This document shows positions 34,815 to 46,348 of a stretch of DNA of 64,000 bases, one piece after another (position 1 is the stretch's first letter; each line of letters begins with the position of its first letter). The stretch covers positions 1,326,885-1,390,884 of the forward strand of contig NW_011887299.1 of assembly GCF_000151315.2 (NCBI RefSeq). The letters run 5' to 3'. The notes beneath the pieces are model-generated. The model ran no database searches, had not been told where the DNA came from, and was given only the letters and a program-made list of their open reading frames with translations. The DNA is from Capsaspora owczarzaki ATCC 30864. Taxonomy: Eukaryota > Opisthokonta > Filasterea. A program made the translations under genes and the position numbers.

Positions 34815-37800
34815 ATGGCGGTCCCACGCATCAGCAGCAGCAGGACCGACAGAGCGGGCGTTGCGTGGACTGTGGCACTCTGCGCATTGGCAGTTTTGCT
34901 GCAGTCTGCGGTTGTGGCCGGACACGTCGCGACCGTTCGAGTCAAATCTATGGCCACGAACGGACAATGCGATACCACGTTCGGTACGGCGTGCGACATT
35001 GAATGCGGCACCTACAAATTCTGTGTGGGAACCAACTGCGTTACCAGCAGCTTGCCGGAAGTATCTGACAATAACAACCCGTCGTGGAGCAGCAACACGC
35101 TCCAGATCGACTTTGCCGAGTCCTATTCTGTACGTGATTTTTGTTGTTTGTTTTGTGTTTGGATGTCCCCATTTTCTGCCATCCCACTCACTTTAGCGCT
35201 GCTACGTTTCCTTTCTGTATTCTTTTCCACCTCTTTTTTTTCTTCTTGGTTTGTCTCCGCAAAGGGCTCCTTTTCCTTGACCCTGGACTGCCGCGACAAT
35301 GATCCGGTGGGAACGGATGGAGATGCAGGCCGTAACTACATTTATGCCATCGGAGGCAATCAGGGACTCGTTCAAAGCACATTGTCTGGTTTCGGACCCT
35401 ACATTACGACCGTGTACGTTGAATCGCAAATCACTTGCAACAGCCGATTTTACGGTACCTATTGCGACGAGTACTGCTTGATAAACGACCCTCCGACGTG
35501 CAAGGGGTGCTCGTCAGCCACTGGCTACTGCTCCTCTTGCAGTCCTGGCTACACGGACAAGGACTGCTTGTCCAAAGTGCCCAACTGGTGCTCTGCTCTG
35601 CCAACGTTGATTTCTGGCTCGGGCTCCCAGGCCTGCACCCTGCCCAACAACGTTATCGACACCGTCTGCACAGTGTCGTGCAACGCTGGATTTACCGCCA
35701 GCTCGGCCGTTTCCAGTGTCACATGCAACGGTGCCGTTCAAGGCCCCTGGAGCGCCACCTTGGCCGTCTGCAACTGGAATGACAATTACTGCCCTGCTCG
35801 CGCTGCTCCCCCCAACGGTGCTATTAGCTGCCCCAACCAGAACCGACTCGACGCCACATGCACAGTACGTTTTGATCTGCACGGATGTATTGCGTGTTTT
35901 AAAACTGACTGACTGACTGAACTATTGTGGTCTTGCCTCTTGCTCCAGTTCTCTTGCGCGACAGGCTATGCTCTCCAAGCCGGCTCGCCTTCGTCGATCA
36001 AGTGCAATCAAAACACGTTGGCAACTGGCGTCTGGTCGAATGCCGCCAGCGGTATTTGCAGTGTGGTCGACAACTTTTGCCAGCCATTGCCCTCATCGGC
36101 AAACCTCAACATTGCATACACTGCTCTCCAGCAGTACCGGTCGGTGGCTAGCTTTTCCTGCGCGACAGGTTACGTCTTGTCCGCGACCGGTCGAACAGCC
36201 AACTGCTCGTCAACCACCCAGTGGTCTTGGTCATCTGGGTCTAGCGCTCCGACGTGCAGCTTGCAGGAGGGCTTTTGCACCGCTCTCGTCGCTCCGACGT
36301 ATGGAAGCATGAGCTGCACTGCTCGCGCAACGCTGGGCTCTACGTGCAGCTTTGCCTGCGATAACGGCTACGTTCTGGCCAGCGGCGCAGCGGCCTCCAG
36401 CACCTGCCAGCCGTCCACTTCGTGGACGTACAGCGCCCCGACCTGCGTGATCAAGGATGCGTACTGCGCGACTCCAGCCCTTCCTGACCACGCCACGCTG
36501 GTTTCCATCAGCAACACGATTAACGGAAAGGCGGTTTACGCGTGCAGCCAGGGCTACACCCAAACTTCGGGCGACACGCAACTCGTGTGCTCCGCATCTA
36601 CCGCGGCTGCAGGCACGTTTACCGGCACGACTCCGGTCTGCAGCATTGCCAGTACCTACTGCGCTGCGCTCGCAAGCGTCCCCAGTGGCATGACGCCTTC
36701 CTGCACCCAGAGCAGTGCACTGGGCTCTGTCTGCACGTTCAGCTGCCAAGCTGGCTACGTGCTGTCGGGCGCGTCTTCCACCACATGCAATGCGAACGGC
36801 GTCACTGGCTCGTGGAGCAACGCCAACCCGACCTGCGTGTTTGACGAGGCGTACTGCCCGACGCCGGCAACGTTCACCAGTGGCGCTGCCAACTGCGGCA
36901 GCCATCCTCGTCGCATTGGCACGACTTGCACCTACGACTGCAACGCCGGCTACATCAATGACGTGTCCACCCCAACCTCCGCGACCTGTGTGGCGGGCGG
37001 CACGTGGAGTCTCAATCCCGTCAGCTCGACCGGCGCGCCCAGCTGCATCCGAGACCTGGCGTACTGCCCGAACCAGCAAACTGCACCCGACTTTGGCTCT
37101 GTCATCTGCTCCGAGAGCAACGCACTGGGATCCACTTGCACCCACCAGTGCAGCGCAGGCTATGTGCTTTCTGGTCCGCCATCCAGCACTTGCCAGCCGA
37201 GCCGCGGCTGGTCATCCGCCAAGCCTTCGTGCACCGTTGTTGCCACCTACTGTCCCAGCATTCCCGTCCCCGCCAACGGCGCGTCGACGTGTACTGGCGC
37301 CGGTGCGTCACAAGTGTGCACATTCAGCTGCAACGCTGGATACAAGCTTGACACGGGTTCTACCACCACCTCCTGTCGTTCGAATGCCACTTGGAGTACA
37401 ACACCAGCAACCGCTTGCGTGCTCGATGCCACGTTCTGCCCCGCGCTGTCGACTCCCACGTCCGGCACGCTCACCCCAAGCTGCCCTCGTTCGATCGCGT
37501 CCGTGTGTTACTATGGATGCAATGCGGGTTACCGTCTCGTCGGCGACGACTCCACTGCTTGCACGGCAGCCGGAACTTGGGATCCCGTTGCACCCACCTG
37601 CCAGCTGATTGATGGCTTTTGCGCGGCCACGCTGCTCAGCCCCACAAATGGCCATGTGTCGTGCACAGGCACCGGCTCGGTTGGATCGTCGTGCACCTTC
37701 ACTTGTGATGCTGGCTACACCTTGTCTGGCTCTGCCACCAGCTCTTGCACCAGCTTGGGCCAATGGTCGAGCGTGGAGCCAACGTGCGTGCCGATCGAAG

Positions 37801-40800
37801 ACTACTGCGCCAACCAGGTTGCCCCTCCATTCTCGTCGGGAATTGCGTGCACGCGTCGCAACACTGTTGGCTCGACCTGCAGCTACTCGTGCGTGACGGG
37901 CTACGAGGTTGCCGGAGCCGTGGGCTCAAACACCATCGCATGCAATAGTGGAAATGCGACTGTTGGTTCTTGGAGTGCAGCACGTCCGTCGTGCACCAGC
38001 GTGGCCAACTTTTGCCCAGCACTGACGGCGCCAGTGAATGGAAGCATGGTCTGCACCGCTGGTCGACAGCTCAACTCGGCGTGCAGCTTCTCTTGCAGCT
38101 CTGGGTTTGTCAGCTCCACAGCGGCCTCTGCGCAGTGCCTTTCCACCGGTCTTTGGAATGGAGCCCCTTCGACTTGCCAGCTCATCGAGTCGTACTGCAA
38201 CCCTGCCCAAGTCGTCGCCCCAGACCACGGCACCGTCACCTGCACTGCCCGCGGCACCCTCGGCTCAAAGTGCGCCTTCACTTGTGACACTGGCTACACT
38301 CTGAGTCATCCCAACAGCACCACCTGCTCGTACTCGACTCAGTTCACGGGCTCGTGGTCGATTGCCGTTCCTTCTTGCCAGCTGAACGCCATCCACTGCC
38401 CCGCCTTCCCCATCCCGGCTTCTGGATCGGCATCGTGCGACAGGGGTCGGTCTCTTGGCTCCATCTGTCTCACTGCCTGCTCGTCCGGCTTTTTTGTTTC
38501 CAACAATTCGCTTCCCTACTGCACCGTCGACGCCACTTGGTCTGCACCTGGCCCGAGCTGCGTTGCCTGCTTGAACTGCAATGGCAATGGACAGTGCATG
38601 CTCAACGCGACGACGCAGTCCACGTACTGCCAGTGCAACCCCGGCTTTACGGGCGCGAACTGCAACCAGTGTCTCGACGGGCGCTTTGGACCCACCTGCG
38701 CATTCTGCCCAGCATGCCAAAATACCGGTGTTTGCAACAGCACCATCACGGGTGATGGCAGGTGCGTTTGCCCGGTTGGTTTTGGAGGCACCGTCTGCAC
38801 AGACTGCCAGACCAACTATTTCGGACCGTCTTGCACTGCTTGCCCGTCGTGCGGACTCGGAACCTGCAATGCAACCAAGTCGGGCAACGGCGTGTGTCGT
38901 TGCCCGACAGGAGTCGCTGGAGCGAATTGCGAAGCCTGCGCGCCCAATTACTATGGTTCGAGCTGCACTCACTGCCCCTTCTGCGGCTCGGGCACATGCA
39001 ACGCAACCAAGGCGGGCGACGGTGCTTGCGTCTGCCAGCCAGGATTCGGTGGACTGACGTGCGAGACGTGTCTGCCTGGTTTCTTTGGCTCGTCTTGTAC
39101 GGCATGCCCGAGCTGCGACCATGGTACCTGCCGCGACGGATTCTCCAGCGATGGTACTTGTGTCTGCGATGAAGGGTTTTCTGGAGCACTCTGCGACGAG
39201 TGCCTCCCCGGTCGGTTTGGCCCCAGCTGCCTGCCTTGCCCGCCTTGCTACTCGGGCACTTGCAACGGCGGCATTGATGGCGACGGCCAGTGCGAGTGCC
39301 CCGCCGGCTTTGCAGACGGCTCGTGCGATAGCTGCTTGCCTGACCACTATGGCCGCAATTGCACCGCATGTGCGGCTTGCGGCTCGCCCAACACTTGCAA
39401 TTCCGGCTACAGTGGTGACGGCTCGTGCGTTTGCGCGGGTGGCTATGCCGGTAGTTCATGCGAGAACTGCGCCCCTGGCCGCTACGGCCCGACCTGCCTG
39501 CCTTGCCCGCCGTGCCTGTACGGCACTTGCAACTCAACAAAGACTGGCAACGGCCAATGCGTGTGCAATGCCGGCTTTACTGGGTCCAACTGCCAAGCCT
39601 GCCAAAATGGCTACTTTGGTGTCTCGTGCACTGCATGCCCCAACTGCAACACTGGCACCTGCAACTCTGGCATCAGCGGCTCTGGCAAGTGCTCTTGCAC
39701 TGCTCCCTACACTGGCGAGCGTTGCGAACTGTGCTTGAGCGGCTACTACCTGCCGGCCAACTCGTCCACGTGCGTTCAGTGCGAGCCCGGGTATTCTTGC
39801 AACAATAGCACCCGCACCGCTTGCGCACCAGGTACCATGCAGCCCAACCCGGGTCGCGTGTCCTGCACCCCTTGCAGCATTGGCTTTTTCCAGTCCAACT
39901 CGTCGTCCACAGAGTGCAAGCCTTGCGTGGCTGGGTTTGCCCAAGACCAGCCTGGTCAGTCCTCGTGCCAGCCTTGCCCGTTCGGCCAGTACTCTGTTGG
40001 CAACCCGAGTGGCACGAGTGCATGCACGCAGTGCCTTGCTGGCACGCACCAGGACCGCCAAGGCCAATCCGACTGCGCTCTGTGCGGCTCGGGCCTGTAT
40101 CAAGACGACCGTGGCATGCGCGACTGCAAAGCCTGCGATCCTGGATTTGTCCCTGCGGCGAACGCACGCTCGTGCGTTCCGTGCGAGCCCGGTTTCAGTC
40201 AACCGATTGGTGGAGAGGCAGAGTGCTCGTTGTGCGATCGAGGCACTGCCCAATCCCAGTATGGCCACGCACTGTGCGATGAATGCGGCCCTGGCTATGA
40301 GGCGCCTGACTTTGGCCAACAAGCCTGTGGTCTGTGCGACCTGGGCAAGTACAGCTCCGGCACGCGCAACGTTCGCTGCACATCCTGCCCTGTCAACACT
40401 TACCAAGATACCCAGGGTCAATCCTCGTGCGACCCTTGCCCAGCCAATTCCACGACTCTGACGCTTCAAGGCGCCACCTCCATCCAGCAGTGCATTTGCG
40501 ATGCGGGCTTCCGATGGGAAGCCACGTTGCTTCTCTGCATGCCTTGCGATCCCGGCTCCAAGTGCCAGGATGGCATCCAGACATCGTGCCTGCCAGGCCA
40601 GTACCAACCGAATCCCGCACGTTCTTCGTGCCGAAACTGTCCCGCCGGCTCCATCTCCACCACTGCAGGCGCTATTGCATGCGACGGTTGTGGTACCAGC
40701 CAGTTCCAGGCCCTTGCCGGGCAAACTTTCTGCGACGTGTGCCCAGAGCTGTCCTCGCACTCGCTTGGTCACCAGACGTCCATCCTTTCCTGCGTCTGCA

Positions 40801-41945
40801 ACCCTGGATACTTGCTCAACGCCGACGCGGCCACCTGCGACGCCCGTGACTGTTTGCTCCCCATCCCCACCAAGGGTCTGTATGCGAACTGCACGGCAGG
40901 CACACGCTTCCCGGCCGAGTGCTCTCTGAGCTGTATTTCTGGTTTCCGAACCGTCTACGCCTCGGCCGCCAACGAAACAGCCATTCAATGCTCTGTTCAC
41001 GGCAATTGGACGACTTATCTCGTTTCTTGCGCAGGTTTGTTGTGTTTGGCTTTTTTTTTTCAAATTGCTGCTGCTTGTGCCATTTTTCTGTCGACTGGTT
41101 GCGTTGCTCACGTTTGATTGTTCATTTTTGACTGCAACTTTCAACACAACCACAGCTATTGCGGACGACAACGGCTTGGCTTTCGGTCCTGGTGGCCAGT
41201 TCAGTGTGGCTGCCATTGTCGCCATCTCCCTGGTGCTCATTCTTCTTGTGATTATCGTTGCTCTGGGTGTTTACCGCAAGCGACGGTAAGGACTGTTATT
41301 TTCGTCGTTGCTGGGAGTGGATGTGGTTGTGTGCCTCTCATTTCATTTCATTCACTTTCGTTTTGAAATTGTCCTTTTGGTTTTCAGCTACGGCCACATT
41401 TGGGCTGTGCGTGCGTCGGACGACCCGAACATGACACATGTGAAGGGCGCGGGCTTTGTTCCTTCCCGAAACAGCTCGTCGTCGCTGCTCAACAACAAGG
41501 TCTTCCTTGCCGAAGAAGATCTCCGCCAAATGCCAGTCCACGTTCAAGCGGCACTCTTGGGTGTCTCCGACCCTACAAACGTAAGTCTGCGCTTGCAGAT
41601 CGATTGAGCCCGAAAGTGAAGTGTTTTGGTTTTGTTGCTCACACTGATGCTTCTCCATCCCTCTCCTTCGCTTGACATCCGCAGGTTGTGGGCAATCCGC
41701 TGTTCGAAACACCGGATATCACTGGCGAAGCAAGCATGCAGAGTCCCGTGTTTTTGGGCTCGCCGGTGGACCGTCCGGCGGATCTGCCAGTTTCGGCAGC
41801 TTTCTCCGACCGTCGCGGCTCCTTCTCTGTCTTTATGGCGGAAGACCCTAAATCGGCGAACGACAAGATGCAGGAAGCGTTCAACGCCACGCTCAATCCG
41901 CCTGCGGAGGACACGTCCGTGCCCTCCCCGTACGTCGAAATGTAA
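34815..41945 (+). CDS. DSL-like/sushi/EGF-like single-pass receptor, paralogue B
   Basis: Six exons (34815-35129, 35265-35864, 35949-41034, 41156-41285, 41388-41580, 41685-41945) encode 2,194 residues with consistent phases. ATG 34815 sits in a good context (GGCCATGG) just before a signal peptide (VALCALAVLLQSAVVAGH). The order is that of paralogue A: MNNL-like region (GSFSLTLDCRDNDPVG), DSL-like CNSRFYGTYCDEYC, fifteen sushi-like repeats, nine EGF-like repeats (from ~1180), GCC2/GCC3-like Cys-rich region (from ~1580), membrane-proximal sushi-like unit, membrane span (VAAIVAISLVLILLVIIVAL) and RKRR. The ~150-residue tail contains NPLFETP. The membrane exon is 130 bp in both genes and four intron positions are shared; the intron at 35865-35948 is extra here. 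Intron 1 (135 bp) is a multiple of three without stops. Confidence 0.86.
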
Positions 41946-42214
41946 AATTCCCTGTTTTTATGGGCTTGTTAATACACAAAATACTGTATAGTTGAGCGTG
42001 ATTTGAGTTGAAACGGGGGGTTGGAAACAAACATCCATGTACTAGTTGGCGCGGACACAAACATAATCACAATCATGTACATCAACAAAGCAAACAAAAA
42101 CCAAAAGCAGCCCAGACACACACCTCAAGACACACACAGTGCTAAGAAGCACAAAAATCAAATCTTGGAAATTTCTCGACAACGAAATGCAAAAACAGTC
42201 CAGTCTTGAAGCAA
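41946..42214. other. Convergent 3' intergenic region
   Basis: This 269-bp region lies between the stops of paralogue B and AP-2 alpha. It is A/C-rich with CA-type stretches; nothing else was seen. Confidence 0.5.
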
Positions 42215-45200
42215 TTAGAACGAGCTGGCCACCAAATCGCAAAGAATGCGCGAGACAGTGTCGCGAGAGGTGCGGAACGTCGCGCGATACATCTACAAGG
42301 AAAAGTATGGAATGCGGAAGGTGAGACAAGAAAAAAAAAGGGGGGGGGGCAAAAAGAGTCAGCAAACCAAAACAACAGGATAAAGCAACCCCTTAAAAGC
42401 TCGGTACTCACCTGGGCATCGCGGTTTGGCTCCAATCGCAGCAAAACACCAACTTGGCTCGAGCCAGTGTGCACCACGCCGGCGCAAACAAAGTTGTCCG
42501 GGTTGGGGTCGACGCCAGCCAGGACGGTGAAGCCCATGCTTTGCAGCTTGGAGCGCACTGCAGCCACATCAATAGGCTGAGCGGCCTTGAAGACCTTTTG
42601 CGACTCGAGACCCGGCGCAGAGAGCTGCTTCCACCGAGCAACAAAGGTGGGCTGGTCCATGTCAAAGCTCGCGAGGAACTTGTTCACAAAGATGGGGAAC
42701 TTGATGACCGCCCGCTGGAGCTGGCCATTGACGACGTAGGCAACGCCAAGCGTGGGCTGCTCTTCAAACTCCTTCAGACACTCCACGTTGATGAGCTGCT
42801 GCGTCTGCGCCTTCGGCGCCAGCTGGCCCTCAACAGGCTTTGCCTGGAGCGAAAGGGTCTCTGTTGTGTTGATGGCAAACACGTCGCTGGTAAAGTTGGT
42901 GATTGGGTAGCCCGACTTGTTGCCAAAGTACAAGGCGACACGAGCTGCGAGCGAGGCAAACAGAGCAAAACAAAAAATAAAAAAAAAATGAACCACGACG
43001 AGAAACGACAGAAACGACAAAAACTACAACATTGCCCCAATCCTCAATTTCTCAACGCCCATATTACCCCACTCCCCCTTTCGCCCCCATACCTAGATTG
43101 TTCTTGACGCTTGTCTTGACACCAATCTGCAGAATGGCATCCTCATACAGCTTGCCATCGTTTTGGAACAGGAAGGCGCGCGAAAGGTGGGCCAGCTCGG
43201 GATTTGCTTGGGGAGGCTGGGAGGTGGTGTTCACAGCCGAAGGACCAGTAGAGGCTGGCGCCGCATCCAGGTCGCCGAGAAGGTTGGCCTGGGGTTGCTG
43301 AGACACGGCAGGGTTGGAGCGACGCGCCTCACGTTCTTCGCGGTCCTCACGCTCTTGGCGGTCGCGGTCGACAATGACCGTCTGACGGGCGACTTTGGCC
43401 GCCTCTGCATCGACGCTGACACCTTCGGACTTTTCGCGAATCTTGGCGAGCAGCGAGGACTCGCGCTCCTTGAACTTGGGCATCTCCTCAAGGACAGTGG
43501 GCATCACGTTCGGGTTGGGATGCTGCGAGAGCGAAAGATACTCGATAACACGCTGTTGGATTTCGGGATCCGTGTTGCGCGACAGGTTGTTGGACCGGAA
43601 GATGGTCTCAATGTCCGTCTTGATTTCCGGGAAGAGATTGGCAAACTTGACCAGCGTGGACAGCAGGAGCGCGCGCGTGGAAGGCGAGCACATGGAAAAC
43701 TTGCTCAGCAGCAACTGGAGCTGGATTTGCGGGGTGGCGCGCGGGTTGTTGGCGATGAGGTGGCCAAACTCGCCGAGCAGATAGCCGCCAACCTTGACCA
43801 TCGTCTCGTGGCAGTATGGCGAGCACAGTGCGTCGAAAACAACCTTGGTGGCATAGTCTTGGACGTCGGGCTGGTTTGTGACGATTTGCACCACACGATG
43901 CCAAACCTCCTCGCTGACATAGTCGCCGGCGACGCGGATGAGCTGCAAAATCACATCGACATACCACGAGTAGTCGTCGGCGTGCAATTCGGCCAGGACG
44001 GCAATCTTGAGCACCATCTCCTCGCGAATTTCATAGTCGGCCACTTGGAGGTACTGCAGGAGCTCGCGCACAATAACGCGGACGTTGCTCTTGCCGCAGA
44101 GGTTGTACAGGAGGTCGAGGGCGCGGCGACGCACAGAAATGTCCTTCTCTTGCGTGAGCGCGTTGACGACCGTCTCTTGGTGCCGCTTGATGGCCTCGTG
44201 GGTGAACGAGAGCGTGGCAAGCGACGACATGAGCTCGAGGGCAAAGTAGCGCAAGTTGGTCTCCTTGGAGGACAGGAAGCGTCCGAGCAAGTTGGAGCTC
44301 TCGACGAGCAGATCGGTTTCGGACTCGAGGTGGATCAACACGCGCACAGCCTCGTACAGGACGGCGTTGCGTGCGTTAAAGTATTGCGGCAGCTGCTGCT
44401 TGTTGCGCTTGTCGCGCACCGGCTCGTTGGCAGCCTTGCCGACAATGGAGCGCAAGACCTCCACCACAGCTTCGCGGGCGCGCGAGTCGGGCGCGGGTGC
44501 GGGGAAGACTTGCAAAAAGCGCAGCAGCTTGACCTGCAGCCACGGCGCGGCAATGTCATAGTAAACGTAGCCTTCCAGCGACTCTTCGCGGGTCTGCAGG
44601 CGGCGCAGACGTGCAATGGCACGGTCCACGCACGATCCATAGCCCTGGGTGTCGGCCTGAACGAGGGCATACAGCAGGGCAAGCACCGACGTGACCACCG
44701 ACAGATCGGGGTCATCCAGCAACGCAATAATGCGAGGCGTGTATTCTCCGACAGGCAGGATTTCAGGGAACTTGCGGTACAGGCGCAGCAGCGTGAGCGC
44801 CGCCTTCTTTTTGACAAAGCTCCGCGAGTCGGGTGAGACGAGCAGCTTTTGCACGTCGCCCGCCAGCGACTCGGCCATCTCGCGGCCACCAACGTTGGCA
44901 ATGCAGGTGAGTGCCAGGCAGACGTGGGTCTCGTTGCGATCAAGCAAGTCGTTCTTGATTTGCTGGATGATCAAGCGGTTAAAGTCGGACGTTTCGTTGA
45001 TCATGACTGAGAGGAAGAGGTATCCCTGTTGGGGTTCGTGGCGAGACAGCAACCGTGCGGGTGAGCGACGAGTTCGTGCAAGGAACGCGAAACCAAAAGC
45101 AACAACAACAGGAGCATCGAAACACAACAACAGGAACTCACAATCTGCTTCTCAGAGTACTTGTTGGACGCGACAAGGCTGATGGCCTCCATGTGTCCGA

Positions 45201-45405
45201 AATCAATGTCCTCGCCCAGAAGGAACATGAAGAGCAGCTTGCACACGTACTTTTTCTTCTGATAGCCGTCCAGAGGCTTGTCGCCCTTGAACTTTGAGCG
45301 AATGTTGGCGAGCTCCTTGTTGATGCGCTTCTCCTCGGCCTCCTTGGACTTTGTCGCACGAATCTCGGCGATAAAGTTGTGCAGGCCTCGCATATCGTCC
45401 GGCAT
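42215..45405 (-). CDS. AP2A1: AP-2 adaptor complex subunit alpha
   Basis: The large alpha-adaptin of the clathrin endocytic adaptor at the plasma membrane. Four exons (45142-45405, 43093-45025, 42412-42944, 42215-42292) encode 935 residues, close to the animal length of about 940-980. It starts [20 protein letters not shown] and keeps [18 protein letters not shown] and [18 protein letters not shown], the N-terminal phosphoinositide-binding region. The trunk runs to about residue 610 with [11 protein letters not shown] and [20 protein letters not shown] charged hinge ([16 protein letters not shown]) contains LLGDLDA, like a clathrin or accessory-protein motif. The ear includes [35 protein letters not shown] and VDPNPDNFV. 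The last exon ends [20 protein letters not shown]. Exon joins follow the animal protein without gaps. Confidence 0.97.
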
Positions 45406-46348
45406 GGTTGCTAGAAAACGAAAGAGAGAGACAGAGAAAAGAAAAAAAAAAAAGCAAGCAAAACCTGATCTCGGTGAGCTTTTGACTTTTGTGAGTATCA
45501 ATCGTAGCAGATTTGTTTAGCTTTTAGACGTCCAATTTCGATACTGTTGTTGCTATTTTGTCAACCACAGATTTTGCTTTTTTTTTTTTTTTTTTTTTTT
45601 TTGTTTCCTGTCATCGCAGCGCCATCACTTCTGCTCGTGCTTCCGTTCGCACGATCATCGGCGGCGTGTGGGGGGACACTCAACACCAAATGACCAGACA
45701 TCCCCCTGACTGCCCCCCCCCCCAACCGAATCCCACAACGCTGCTCAATGCAACGCAGGAGAGCGAACAATTTGTGATCTCTCTTCTTTATTGTTGCAGA
45801 CTCGTCTTCGTCTTCGTCGTCGTCGTCTTTCGCTTCGATGGTTGAGCGACTGATGAGTGCGTTTGTGGGAAATGCAGACATGCACGAAATACGCGAAATG
45901 TCGCGACTTTTGCTGCTGCTGCGCTGGCACAATCGAAACGCAATGGAAACGCAATGGAAAAAAAAAGAGCGTTTTGAAAAAATGAAATATAAAAAAAAAA
46001 AAAAAAGAAAAAAGGGAAAATTCACCTTTTTGTTTTGAATTTTTGACTGAACGTCGTTGAGAACGAAAAACAACCCTCCTGTTGAAGAATGTGTGGATTG
46101 AAAATAAGGAATCAGAAACAACAACAACAAAAGGGGGCGAGGAAGAGGGGGGGGGGGCAGAATTGAACGCGAAAAAAGGAGTTGAAAAAGCCACGAACAA
46201 ACCAAAAACAAGGGTTCGAAGACTCTGAGACAGGAAGCTGGTAAGGGAATGGTGGTGATCATTGAAAAAAAAGTGACAAAACACCCCCAACAAACACAAA
46301 CAAACAAAGCAACAAAGCAACAGACGGGGGCGGGGGGGGGGGAAATAA
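45406..46348. other. Intergenic region upstream of AP-2 alpha
   Basis: This 943-bp region lies between AP-2 alpha and the next minus-strand gene. It includes a T25 run (45578-45602), C- and G-runs (45713-45722, 46147-46158) and A-rich stretches. It presumably holds the AP-2 alpha promoter; no gene was supported. Confidence 0.45.
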
